Under the pieces are notes generated by a model, which did not search any database, was not told the origin of the DNA, and was given only the letters and a program-made list of their open reading frames with translations. Source: Buchnera aphidicola (Tetraneura ulmi) (GTDB taxonomy: Bacteria > Pseudomonadota > Gammaproteobacteria > Enterobacterales > Enterobacteriaceae). From it: a DNA stretch of 64,000 nucleotides. Shown one piece after another: positions 28,703 to 37,940 of this stretch. Location of the stretch: assembly GCF_964058925.1 (NCBI RefSeq), contig NZ_OZ060366.1, positions 384,256 through 448,255 on the forward strand, in the 5' to 3' direction. Position numbers and translations under genes: made by a program. Each line of letters opens with the position of its first letter. The first letter of the stretch is position 1.

Positions 28703-31700
28703 TTGAAAAATTATAATATATTTACAATCAATTTAAAAAATACACAAATTATTGAAGCATCAGCAGGAACAGGAAAAACATTTACAATAATATTATTATA
28801 TCTACGATTATTGTTAGGTTTAAACAACAAAAAAAATAATAAAAAATATTTTTCAATTCAAGAAATTTTAGTAGTTACACTTTCTAATGTAGCTAAATCA
28901 GAACTAATTGAAAGAATTTATAAATATATTTCAAAACTTAAAAAAGCATGTATTAAAAGACAAACAAATGATAATAATTTAAAAATATTTATTAAAAAAA
29001 TAAAAAACTTTAAAAAATCTATACAAATTCTAGAAGAAGCAAAAAAAAACATTGAACAAGCATCTATTTATACTTTTCATAAATTCTGTAAAAAAATGTT
29101 ATCATTTTACCAATATAAATATCTTATAACAAAAAACTATAGTTTAATTGATAATGAAGAAGAATTATATTTATCATCTACGATTAATTTTTGGAGAAAA
29201 TATTTATATAATTGTAACTACGAAATCATAGAAATTATTTTAAATAAATGGAAAAATCCAACAAAGTTTTTAAAAAATATTTATCAATTACTGAGAAAAA
29301 AAAAACAACTATTTAATAATAAAGAAAAACTTAATTTTTTTAAAAAATGCGAAAAAATAAAATCAAAAATTTCTTATTTTAAAAAAAGATGGATGCTAAA
29401 AAAAGTTGAAATAATTTCATATTTAAAAAAAGATCATATCAATAAAAGAATTTATAATAAAAAAAATATTTTCAGATGGGTTAGTAAAATTGATAATTGG
29501 GCTTTAAGTACTTCAAGCAATTATAGAATTCCAAAAGAACTGAATTATTTTTTATTAAAAAAAATTGAATCTAAAAAAACTACAATAAAAAACTTTAAAA
29601 AAATACATTTCTTTAAAGAAATAGAATATTTTTTAAAAAAAAAATATTCTATTGAAAAAATTTTTTTTATACAATCTCTAAAAGAGATACCAGAAATTAT
29701 AAAAAAAGAAAAAAAAAAAAACCTAGTATATGAATTCGATGACTTAATAAATTGGTTTAATAAACTTTTAAATAAAAAAAAAATATTAAATGATATAAAA
29801 AAAAAATACCCAATAGCTTTTATAGATGAATTTCAAGATACTGATTTAAATCAATATAACGTTTTCAAAAAAATATATTTTCAAGATAAAAAAACAACAA
29901 TGATAATAATTGGAGATCCTAAACAATCTATTTATAGTTTTCGAGGATCCGATATAAACGTTTTTTTAAAAGCAAAAAAAGAAATCCCATCATATTGTCA
30001 ATTAAATACAAATTTTAGATCATCTAAAAATATGGTTGAATCAATAAATTTTTTGTTTTCAAGAATAAAATATCCATTTTTATTAAAAGAAATAAAATTT
30101 TATCCATCTATTCCTTCTAAAAAAAATGAAACAATAAAATTTTTAAAAAATAAAAAAATCCAATCTGCAATAGAAATGTTAGTTGTTCCAGAAAAAATTC
30201 AAAAAACAAATACTTCAAAAAAATGGCTAGCTGAACAATTCGCAATTAAAATATTCAATTGGATTAATCAGAAAAAAATAAAATACCAAATTAATATTAA
30301 AAACAAAATATACAAGATAAAAAAAAAAGATATAACAATACTAGTAAAAAATAAAATAGAAAACAAAATTATACAAAAAGAATTAAATAAACTGTCAATT
30401 GAAAACAAATATGTTTCAGAAAAAAAATCTATTTATAAAACTCAAGAATCCAGAGAAATATTAATTATATTAAAATCTATTTTAGACGAATATTGTGAAA
30501 AAAAGTTCATAACAGCATTATCAACAAATCTAATGAATCAAAATATTTATGATTTGGAATTAATTGCTAATAATTATAAAAAAAAATCTTACTGGAGAGG
30601 GAAATTTAATAACTATAAATTAATTTGGAAAAAAAATAGTATTTATCAAATGTTTCAAAAATTTATAAATGAAAACAACAAACTAAACCCAAAAAGTATT
30701 AATGAAAAAAAAAAACAAATTATAAATTTACTACATATAGGAGAATTACTACAAAAAAAATCAACTACTTTAAAAAATAAAAACTTATTAATAAATTGGT
30801 TAGAAAAAAAAGTTTTTTTTAAAAATAAAAAAATAAAAAAAACAGAAATTATAAGAAATGTTTTCAATAATGACTGCATAAAAATTATTAACATACATGC
30901 ATCAAAAGGATTAGAATTCCCAATTGTATTAATCCCTTTTTCTACAAGTTATAATTCAATTCTTAAAAATTCAATTTTAGAACATGAAATAACAAAAAAA
31001 AATTTAAAAAACATTAAAAATAAATCAACAAAAATAAATCATCCATCAATTTTTATAGAAAAACTATCTGAAGATTTAAGATTACTATACGTAGCTTTAA
31101 CTAGATCTATTTTCTATAGTATTTTAGGAGTAGAAATTCAAAAAAAAAACAATAAAAATTTAGAATCATATTCTAGAATGCATTTAACTGCAATTGGACA
31201 TTTAATTCAAAAAGGAAAAAAACTAAACTCAAAAGAATTCTTAAAAGAAACTAAAAAAATAAAAAAATATATAAATATAATTTCAGAAGAAAAAAAAATA
31301 AAAATTAATAAAAAAAATAATCTTATTTTTTTTAAAAAAAATGAAAAAAAAATTAACTTAAAAAAAAAATCTTTTTCTATTACAAGCTATTCGAAAATAA
31401 AAAAAGAAAACCAAAGAAAAAACAAAATAAAATTAAAAATAAAAAACTATTTTTCATCTTTATCTTACTCAGAAAAAAATAAAATTAATTTAGATCAACA
31501 TTCATTTCCTAGAGGAATAAAATCTGGGTTACTAATACATGAAATTCTAAAAAATATTAATTTTTCAAAACCTATTAAAGAAAAATATATTGAGGAAAAA
31601 CTAATCGAATATAACTTAGAAAAAAAATATAAAGAAATTTTATTAAATTGGATAAACAACATCGTTTCTACTAATCTTGATAAAAAATCATTATCATTGT

Positions 31701-32194
31701 CTAACTTAAAAAAAAATCAATATATAAAAGAACTAAACTTTTTTTTACCAATAAAAAATACTTTGAATCAAAAAAAACTATTTATAATAACAAAAAAATT
31801 TGATAAACTTTCTAAATCTTCTTCTAATTTAACATTTAGTAAAAAAAAAGGAATAATTACAGGATCAATTGATTTAATTTTCTTATGGAAAAAAAAATAC
31901 TATATACTAGATTATAAATCTAATTGGTTAGGAAATAACGAAAAAAGTTACTCAATTAAAAACATCCAATTAGCTATGGTAAAAAACCAATATTGCTTAC
32001 AATACCAAATTTATTCATTAGCAATGCACAGATATTTAAAGAGCAAAATTAAAAATTATAACTTTGAAAAATATTTTGGTGGAATTATTTACTTTTTTAT
32101 TAGAGCTGTTGATAAAAATAAAGACCATAAATATGGTGTTTTTAAAACTAACACAAATAAAAATCAAATAAAAAAGTTAGAAAAATTATTTTAA
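28703..32194 (+). CDS. recB: Exodeoxyribonuclease V beta chain RecB
   Basis: The 1163-aa product (E. coli 1180) combines a UvrD-type 3'-5' helicase and the nuclease of RecBCD. Walker A is IEASAGTGKTFTI (about 17-29), Walker B is DEFQDTD (about 374-380), and motif III is GDPKQSIYSFRG. A C-terminal nuclease block has the catalytic aspartates and lysine in GSIDLIFL and LDYKSNWLG. It starts with TTG at 28703, preceded by AAGGA at 28689-28693. No ATG gives a comparable N-terminus. An A13 run (29709-29721) is in frame. Confidence 0.95.
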   Translation: MKNYNIFTINLKNTQIIEASAGTGKTFTIILLYLRLLLGLNNKKNNKKYFSIQEILVVTLSNVAKSELIERIYKYISKLKKACIKRQTNDNNLKIFIKKIKNFKKSIQILEEAKKNIEQASIYTFHKFCKKMLSFYQYKYLITKNYSLIDNEEELYLSSTINFWRKYLYNCNYEIIEIILNKWKNPTKFLKNIYQLLRKKKQLFNNKEKLNFFKKCEKIKSKISYFKKRWMLKKVEIISYLKKDHINKRIYNKKNIFRWVSKIDNWALSTSSNYRIPKELNYFLLKKIESKKTTIKNFKKIHFFKEIEYFLKKKYSIEKIFFIQSLKEIPEIIKKEKKKNLVYEFDDLINWFNKLLNKKKILNDIKKKYPIAFIDEFQDTDLNQYNVFKKIYFQDKKTTMIIIGDPKQSIYSFRGSDINVFLKAKKEIPSYCQLNTNFRSSKNMVESINFLFSRIKYPFLLKEIKFYPSIPSKKNETIKFLKNKKIQSAIEMLVVPEKIQKTNTSKKWLAEQFAIKIFNWINQKKIKYQINIKNKIYKIKKKDITILVKNKIENKIIQKELNKLSIENKYVSEKKSIYKTQESREILIILKSILDEYCEKKFITALSTNLMNQNIYDLELIANNYKKKSYWRGKFNNYKLIWKKNSIYQMFQKFINENNKLNPKSINEKKKQIINLLHIGELLQKKSTTLKNKNLLINWLEKKVFFKNKKIKKTEIIRNVFNNDCIKIINIHASKGLEFPIVLIPFSTSYNSILKNSILEHEITKKNLKNIKNKSTKINHPSIFIEKLSEDLRLLYVALTRSIFYSILGVEIQKKNNKNLESYSRMHLTAIGHLIQKGKKLNSKEFLKETKKIKKYINIISEEKKIKINKKNNLIFFKKNEKKINLKKKSFSITSYSKIKKENQRKNKIKLKIKNYFSSLSYSEKNKINLDQHSFPRGIKSGLLIHEILKNINFSKPIKEKYIEEKLIEYNLEKKYKEILLNWINNIVSTNLDKKSLSLSNLKKNQYIKELNFFLPIKNTLNQKKLFIITKKFDKLSKSSSNLTFSKKKGIITGSIDLIFLWKKKYYILDYKSNWLGNNEKSYSIKNIQLAMVKNQYCLQYQIYSLAMHRYLKSKIKNYNFEKYFGGIIYFFIRAVDKNKDHKYGVFKTNTNKNQIKKLEKLF

Positions 32195-32215
32195 TTAATA
32201 AAAAATATTGTAAAT

Positions 32216-34066
32216 ATGAAAAATATTATAAAAAAAGAAATAAAAAAAAAAAAAATTAGAGAAATAGACGCCCAATTTGCATATTATATTGCAAAAAAAG
32301 AATATCCAATTATTATGTTAATTGCTGCTTTAACCAGCTTTGAAACGAGTATTGGACATACTTGTATCAAAATGAAAAAAATAGAAAAAAAATTTTTACA
32401 CATAAAAAAAGAAATTTATATTTCCAAAAAAAAAATAGAAGATAAATTATCTTTTTTTGACAATTGGAAAAAAAAAATTTTAAATAGTAAATCTATAAGT
32501 AATGGATCAAAAGATACTCCTTTAATTTTTTCAAATAATTCTTTTTATCTATATAAATCTTGGAAAGCTGAAAATAACATTTTAAATTTTATTTTAGAAA
32601 AATCAAAAAAATCAAAAAAAAAATATATAGAAAAATATTCTATTATTATAAATAATTTATTTAAAAAAAAAGAAAAAATACAAAAAATTGCTATAGCTAT
32701 TGCATTAACAAAAAAAATATCATTTATTATAGGAGGACCTGGTACAGGAAAAACTACCATCATTACAAAATTCTTAATAGCTATTACAAAACTATATAAT
32801 ATAGAAAAAATCAAAATCAAACTAGTAGCTCCTACAGGAAAAGCAATAAACAGAATAAAAGAATCAATTAAAAAAGAATTGGTTTTTATGTCTTTAAAAA
32901 ATATAGAAAAAAAATTAAATTTAGAAAAAAATATTTGTACAATACATCAACTATTAAAAATTAGAATAGATAATGAACAACCATATTTTAATAAAAAAAA
33001 TTTAATAAATTTAGATTTCTTAATTGTAGATGAAGCATCAATGATTGATTTATTTATGATGGAGAAATTAGTTTTATCTTTAAAAAAAAAAACTTCAATT
33101 CTGTTTTTAGGAGATATTAATCAAATTCCTGCAATAGGAAATGGTCAAATTCTAAAAGACATAAGTTATTTTTCTAAAAATAACACCTATAGTATAAAAT
33201 ATGCCACTATTTTAAAAAAAATAACTAATTTAAAAATAAAAACCTTAAATACAAAAAAACAAACAATTAGCGATAATATATGTCTTTTAAAAAATAATTA
33301 TCGTTTTTCTGAAAACTCCGAAATTCACAAATTAGCTAATTTTGTTAAAAATAGAAAAATCAAATTATTTTTCAAATTAAGAAAAAAAAAACTAAAAAAA
33401 ATATCTTTCTATAAAGTAGAAAACTTTAAACAATATAATTATTTATTAGAAAAAATAATTTTACAATATTCTAATTATTGGAATTTAGTTAAAAAAAAAG
33501 GAAAAACAAAAGATATCTTAGAAAATTTTCTTTATTATAAAAATCTTGTAATTTTAAAAAATGGAATTTTCGGAATAAAAGAAATGAATAGAAATTTAGA
33601 AATAAGAATGCAAGAAAAAAAAATAATAAAATTAAAAATTTTAAATGACTATTCCTATATATACGAAGGGAAACCAATAATAATATCTAAAAATAACTAT
33701 TCTTTAAATTTATTAAATGGAGAAATCGGAATAATATTAATGAACAAATTAAAAAAATTAAAAGCGCATTTTTTATCTTCCGATGGAAAGGAAAAAATTT
33801 TACCAATAAATATTTTACCAAAACATAAAACTGCTTGGGTAATTACTGTACATAAATCTCAAGGATCAGAATGTTTTCACTCAAATTTAATTTTACCTAA
33901 AAAATTTTATCCAATATTAACAAAAGAACTAATATATACTGGAATAACAAGATCAAAAAATACTTTGAATATCTTCTCAAATAAAAAAATTTTAAAAAAA
34001 TCTTTAAAAAATAAAATAAATAGAAAATCTAATATAATATTAAAAATAAAAAATAATTATAAATAA
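32216..34066 (+). CDS. recD: Exodeoxyribonuclease V alpha chain RecD
   Basis: The 616-aa product (E. coli 608) is the 5'-3' helicase subunit of RecBCD. Walker A is GGPGTGKTTI (about 174-183), Walker B is VDEASMID (about 273-280), and a C-terminal helicase motif reads AWVITVHKSQGSE with YTGITRSK near the end. It follows recB after 21 bases. An A14 run (32242-32255) lies at codons 9-14. It is convergent with argA, 24 bases apart, as in E. coli where argA is beside recD. All three RecBCD subunits are intact in the window. Confidence 0.95.
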   Translation: MKNIIKKEIKKKKIREIDAQFAYYIAKKEYPIIMLIAALTSFETSIGHTCIKMKKIEKKFLHIKKEIYISKKKIEDKLSFFDNWKKKILNSKSISNGSKDTPLIFSNNSFYLYKSWKAENNILNFILEKSKKSKKKYIEKYSIIINNLFKKKEKIQKIAIAIALTKKISFIIGGPGTGKTTIITKFLIAITKLYNIEKIKIKLVAPTGKAINRIKESIKKELVFMSLKNIEKKLNLEKNICTIHQLLKIRIDNEQPYFNKKNLINLDFLIVDEASMIDLFMMEKLVLSLKKKTSILFLGDINQIPAIGNGQILKDISYFSKNNTYSIKYATILKKITNLKIKTLNTKKQTISDNICLLKNNYRFSENSEIHKLANFVKNRKIKLFFKLRKKKLKKISFYKVENFKQYNYLLEKIILQYSNYWNLVKKKGKTKDILENFLYYKNLVILKNGIFGIKEMNRNLEIRMQEKKIIKLKILNDYSYIYEGKPIIISKNNYSLNLLNGEIGIILMNKLKKLKAHFLSSDGKEKILPINILPKHKTAWVITVHKSQGSECFHSNLILPKKFYPILTKELIYTGITRSKNTLNIFSNKKILKKSLKNKINRKSNIILKIKNNYK

Positions 34067-34090
34067 TAAATATTTAATAAATTCTTTAAA

Positions 34091-35422
34091 TTACAATTTA
34101 TACATTAAAACTTTAGAATTCCTTTGATAATTATACATTTTCTTTTTACTTTCTGGTAAAGAATCTATATTCACTAAAAAAAAACCTCTTTCCTGAAACC
34201 AATGAACACTCTGTACCGTAAGTACAAAAATTTTTTTTAAATTTATATTTCTTGCTTCAGATATAATACTTTTTAATAAAGTTTCCCCGCGAAAAGAACT
34301 ACGATAATCTGGATGTACAACCAAACAAGCCATTTCTCCAATATTTTCTTTTATAAAAGGATACAATGCAGCACAACCTATTGTTAGGTTATCTTGTTTT
34401 ATAACAGTAAATTTATCTATTTCAAATTCTAATTGTTCCCTAGATCTCCTTACTAAAATCCTTTTTTTTTCTAAAGGTTTTATTAAATCTAATATACCTC
34501 CAATATCACTTATAACAGCTTTTCTAATGTTTTCTGTAGATTCTGCAACAATTTGACTTCCTATTCCATTTCTAGAAAACAATTCTTGTAACAAAGAACC
34601 ATGTTTTAAATAACTTATTAAATGACTTCTAGGTACTTTATTTTTACAAGCTTCTATAGATCCTTTTAAAAATCTAATTACACTAGAAGAAAAAACAATA
34701 TTTTTGTTTTTATTTTTATTTTTTATTATTTTTTCTACTTCATTAGGAAATAATTCAGAAATAACTTTCTCATCTTTATTCATAACTCCTTGTTTTTCAC
34801 AAAATCCAATTAATTTTTCTGCTTTTAACTGAATTGATAATTCAGTTGCTATTTCTTCTGAAATTAAATTAAAACTTTCTCCAGTAACAGAAACAGCGAC
34901 AGGACCTATTAACACTATTGATCCAATTTCTAATTGTTTTAAAATCGATTCTTTATTAATTTTTCTTATTCTTCCACTATGTAAATAATCAACTCCATCC
35001 TCTATTCCAAGAGGTTGAGCTATAATAAAGTTTCCACTTACAACATTTATGTTAGCACCCTCTAAAGGAGTATCACTTAAACTCATAGAAAGAAGAGCTG
35101 TAATTTCTAATTGTAATCTTCCAGATTCTCTTTTAACACATGAAAGAGATTTAAAATCAGTTATTCTAATATTTTTATGATAATTCTTTTTTATTTTAAG
35201 TTTAGATAAAAAATTATCAATTTGTAACGATACACCATAAACTAAAACTAAAGAAATACCTAAACTATGTAATAAACCAATATCACTAACAATTTCTGAA
35301 AAATTTTCGTTTTTTATAACTTCACTAGATAACATAATAACAAAAATTTTTCCTCTATGAAAATTAATATACGGAACAATTTGACGAAATCCAGTTATTA
35401 GTTCTGTATTTCTTTTATTCAT
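34091..35422 (-). CDS. argA: N-acetylglutamate synthase
   Basis: The 443-aa product, the same length as E. coli ArgA, makes N-acetylglutamate, the first step of arginine synthesis, a nutrient supplied to aphids. An N-terminal amino-acid-kinase-like domain (about 1-290) is joined to a C-terminal GNAT acetyltransferase domain with MACLVVHPDYRSSFRGETLL, which is the acetyl-CoA-binding motif A. The regulatory kinase-like half is retained, so feedback inhibition by arginine is possible. An AAGG precedes the start. The gene lies just upstream (in its own direction) of recD's 3' end. Confidence 0.97.
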   Translation of the reverse strand: MNKRNTELITGFRQIVPYINFHRGKIFVIMLSSEVIKNENFSEIVSDIGLLHSLGISLVLVYGVSLQIDNFLSKLKIKKNYHKNIRITDFKSLSCVKRESGRLQLEITALLSMSLSDTPLEGANINVVSGNFIIAQPLGIEDGVDYLHSGRIRKINKESILKQLEIGSIVLIGPVAVSVTGESFNLISEEIATELSIQLKAEKLIGFCEKQGVMNKDEKVISELFPNEVEKIIKNKNKNKNIVFSSSVIRFLKGSIEACKNKVPRSHLISYLKHGSLLQELFSRNGIGSQIVAESTENIRKAVISDIGGILDLIKPLEKKRILVRRSREQLEFEIDKFTVIKQDNLTIGCAALYPFIKENIGEMACLVVHPDYRSSFRGETLLKSIISEARNINLKKIFVLTVQSVHWFQERGFFLVNIDSLPESKKKMYNYQRNSKVLMYKL

Positions 35423-35566
35423 AAATTATTGAACCTTATATGTTTCGTATTTCAAAAGAAAATAAATTTTTATACTAAAAATTTGTTTATTAAAACAAAT
35501 TTTTAAATATATTTTTTTTTGAATTAAAATTTAGAAACAGAAATTCTCAAGAAATGAAAATAAAAA

Positions 35567-35643
<77 letters not shown>

Positions 35644-35649
35644 ATAATA

Positions 35650-35678
35650 ATCATACTTTAATACGACTAAAATAGCAA
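35650..35678 (-). promoter_or_regulatory. Promoter of the initiator tRNA gene
   Basis: Reading the minus strand, TTGCTA (35678-35673), a 17-base spacer and TATGAT (35655-35650) lie upstream of the tRNA. The usual distance from a -10 box puts the transcription start at or within a base or two of the mature 5' end (35643). The spacing and match to the sigma-70 consensus are good, though AT-rich DNA raises the chance of coincidence. Confidence 0.6.
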
Positions 35679-35692
35679 CATTTTTTTTCTAT

Positions 35693-35721
35693 TTGACTTT
35701 AAAAAAATAAACAACTATACA
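35693..35721 (+). promoter_or_regulatory. Promoter of ribH-ribD-nusB
   Basis: TTGACT (35693-35698), an exact 17-base spacer and TATACA (35716-35721) form a near-consensus sigma-70 promoter reading toward ribH, which starts 75 bases downstream. It is back-to-back with the initiator tRNA promoter. No FMN riboswitch-like sequence is visible in the leader. Confidence 0.55.
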
Positions 35722-35796
35722 CACTAAAAAAGTATTGTTACTTTTATTATAAGATTTATGTATAATATTGTTTTTAATAAATATTATTAGATAAAA

Positions 35797-36285
35797 ATGA
35801 AAATTTTTGAAAGTGGTGTTGTCGTAAATGATAAAGAAATTAAAATTGCAATTATAATTTCAAGATTTAATTATTTTATAAATAAAAACTTATTAAATTC
35901 AGCAATAGAAACTTTAACTAGAATTGGACTTATTAAAAATAAAAATATCTCTATTTTTAAAGTTCCAGGAGCATATGAAATTCCAATAATTACAAAAAGC
36001 GTAATAGAAAATTTTCCAAATCAATTTACAGCTTTCATAGTTTTAGGAACCTTAATAGAAGGTGATACCTATCATTTCAAATACATATCTAAAACTATAA
36101 GCAATGCCTTAATGAAAATAAGTCTAGAAAACTCAATACCAATAATATTAGGATTACTAATGACTAAAAACATTGAACAAGCAATTGAAAGAGCTGGATC
36201 AAAACTAGGAAATAAAGGATACGAATCAGCTATTTGTACATTGGAAATTTTAAATTTAATTAAATTAATAAAAAAAAATATTTAA
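35797..36285 (+). CDS. ribH: 6,7-dimethyl-8-ribityllumazine synthase
   Basis: The 162-aa product (E. coli RibE/RibH 156) condenses 5-amino-6-ribitylaminouracil with dihydroxybutanone phosphate to make lumazine, the penultimate step of riboflavin synthesis. Family blocks are IIISRFNYFINKNLL, FKVPGAYEIPI, LGTLIEGDTYHFKYI and IPIILGLLMTKNIEQAIERAGSKLGNKG, in order. It heads a cluster ribH-ribD-nusB; in E. coli the order is ribD-ribH-nusB, so the first two are swapped. Riboflavin is one of the vitamins Buchnera is thought to supply. Confidence 0.97.
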   Translation: MKIFESGVVVNDKEIKIAIIISRFNYFINKNLLNSAIETLTRIGLIKNKNISIFKVPGAYEIPIITKSVIENFPNQFTAFIVLGTLIEGDTYHFKYISKTISNALMKISLENSIPIILGLLMTKNIEQAIERAGSKLGNKGYESAICTLEILNLIKLIKKNI

Positions 36286-36376
36286 AAAATCATAAAATAA
36301 ATTTTAAAAAAAATAGTTTTTTAAAATAAAAAATTAATAAAAAATAAATTCTACTAATTAAAAAAAATTAAAAAAC

Positions 36377-37474
36377 ATGATAAATGATATTTTTTACATG
36401 AAAAAAGCAATAAAATTAGCAAAAAACGGTTTTTTTACCACACCACCAAATCCAAATGTAGGATGCATTATAATAAATCAAAAAAAAATAATTATCGGGT
36501 TTGGATGGCATCAAAAAACAGGAGAACACCATGCTGAAATATTCGCCTTAAACATGGCAAGAAATGAAACCAACGGTTCAACTATGTACGTCACTTTAGA
36601 ACCTTGTTCTCATTATGGTTTAACCCCACCATGTTGCAAAAAAATAGTAAAATCTGGAATAAAAAAAGTAATAATTGCAACATTAGATCCTAATCCAAAA
36701 GTCTCAGGAAAAGGAGTTGAATATTTAAAAAATCATGGAGTTGTAGTAAAAATTGGAGTTCTAGAAAAAGAAGCTATAAACATAAATATAGGTTTTTTTA
36801 AAAGAATGAAAACTGGAATTCCATGGATACAATTAAAACTGGGTATGTCTATAGATGGTAGAATAGCTCTTGAAAATGGAAAAAGTAAATGGATTACTTG
36901 TAAAAAATCTAGAGAAGATGTTTATAATTTTAGAGCTCAAAGTCAAATAATACTAACAAGTAGCAAAACTATTTTATCAGATAACCCATTATTTAATGTA
37001 CAACATAAAAACAAAAATAAAAAAATAAAAAAACCAATTTTAGTAATAATAGATAACAAAAATAAAATTAAACCTAATCATCATTCTATATTAAAAAATA
37101 AAAAGAAAATTTGGATAATAAGATTAAAAAAAGATGAAGAAAAATGGCCTAAACATGTTAAACAAATAATTTTTGAAAAATCTAAAAAAAAAATAAACAT
37201 AAAAAAACTATTACAATATTTTGGAAAAAAAAAAATTAATATAGTTTGGATCGAATCCGGACCCCGCTTAGCAGGATATTTTTTAGAAAAAAAACTAATA
37301 GACGAATTAATTTTATATACATCTCCTAAAATATTAGGTCAAACAGCAAAACCGCTTTTTGAGCTAAAAAACCCAATAAAAGACGTTAACAAAAAACAAA
37401 AATTAATCTTCTATAGCATTAAATTAATTTCTTCAGATTTAAAAATTACACTTAGAAAAAATAAAATTCTATAA
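36377..37474 (+). CDS. ribD: Bifunctional riboflavin deaminase/reductase RibD
   Basis: The 365-aa product (E. coli 367) carries out the second and third steps of riboflavin synthesis. An N-terminal zinc deaminase domain has H52-A-E54 and the PCSHYGLTPPC motif (C77, C86). A C-terminal reductase domain has KLGMSIDGRIA (about 155-165) and ESGPRLAGYFL (about 294-304). Both halves are in one uninterrupted frame. My recollection is that some Buchnera strains carry them as two genes, so the fused form is worth noting. It is followed by nusB after 40 bases. Confidence 0.96.
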   Translation: MINDIFYMKKAIKLAKNGFFTTPPNPNVGCIIINQKKIIIGFGWHQKTGEHHAEIFALNMARNETNGSTMYVTLEPCSHYGLTPPCCKKIVKSGIKKVIIATLDPNPKVSGKGVEYLKNHGVVVKIGVLEKEAININIGFFKRMKTGIPWIQLKLGMSIDGRIALENGKSKWITCKKSREDVYNFRAQSQIILTSSKTILSDNPLFNVQHKNKNKKIKKPILVIIDNKNKIKPNHHSILKNKKKIWIIRLKKDEEKWPKHVKQIIFEKSKKKINIKKLLQYFGKKKINIVWIESGPRLAGYFLEKKLIDELILYTSPKILGQTAKPLFELKNPIKDVNKKQKLIFYSIKLISSDLKITLRKNKIL

Positions 37475-37514
37475 GTTAAAATTAGTTTAAAAAAAATTAA
37501 GAAAAATAAAAAAA

Positions 37515-37940
37515 ATGATAAATTCTACGTCAAGAAGAAAAGCAAGAAAGTATGCACTACAAGCACTATATGCTTGGAAAACATCTGGAAATGATATTAA
37601 TTTAATAAAACTACAATTCCTACAAGAAAAAAATATGCATTGTGTTGATGTTATATATTTTAAAAAAATAATTTTAGGAGTAGTAAAAAACTATAATTAT
37701 ATTGACAAAAAAATAAAACCATATCTCAGCCGAACTTCAAAACAAGTTGATCCAATAGAAAAAACAATACTTAGAATCGCTTTCTATGAACTTTTAATAA
37801 GAAACGATATTCCCTATAAAGTATTAATTAATGAAGGAATTGAATTAGCAAAAATATTTGGAGCTCAAGACAGCCATAAATTTATTAACGGAGTTCTAGA
37901 TAAAGCCGCATCTAAAATAAAAAAAAATATTAATGATTAA
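37515..37940 (+). CDS. nusB: Transcription antitermination factor NusB
   Basis: The 141-aa all-helical protein (E. coli 139) binds boxA RNA with NusE (S10) in rRNA antitermination. The basic N-terminal SRRKARKYALQALYAWK, VDPIEKTILRIAFYELL and LINEGIELAKIFGAQDSHKFINGVLD are the family's conserved blocks in the right order. It ends with a four-base overlap with the convergent yajR stop (37937-37940), so no terminator can lie between them. Confidence 0.97.
   Translation: MINSTSRRKARKYALQALYAWKTSGNDINLIKLQFLQEKNMHCVDVIYFKKIILGVVKNYNYIDKKIKPYLSRTSKQVDPIEKTILRIAFYELLIRNDIPYKVLINEGIELAKIFGAQDSHKFINGVLDKAASKIKKNIND

Noticed and set aside
35722..35796. FMN riboswitch upstream of ribH
   Set aside because: The leader is too short and AT-rich, and lacks the conserved RFN element sequences.
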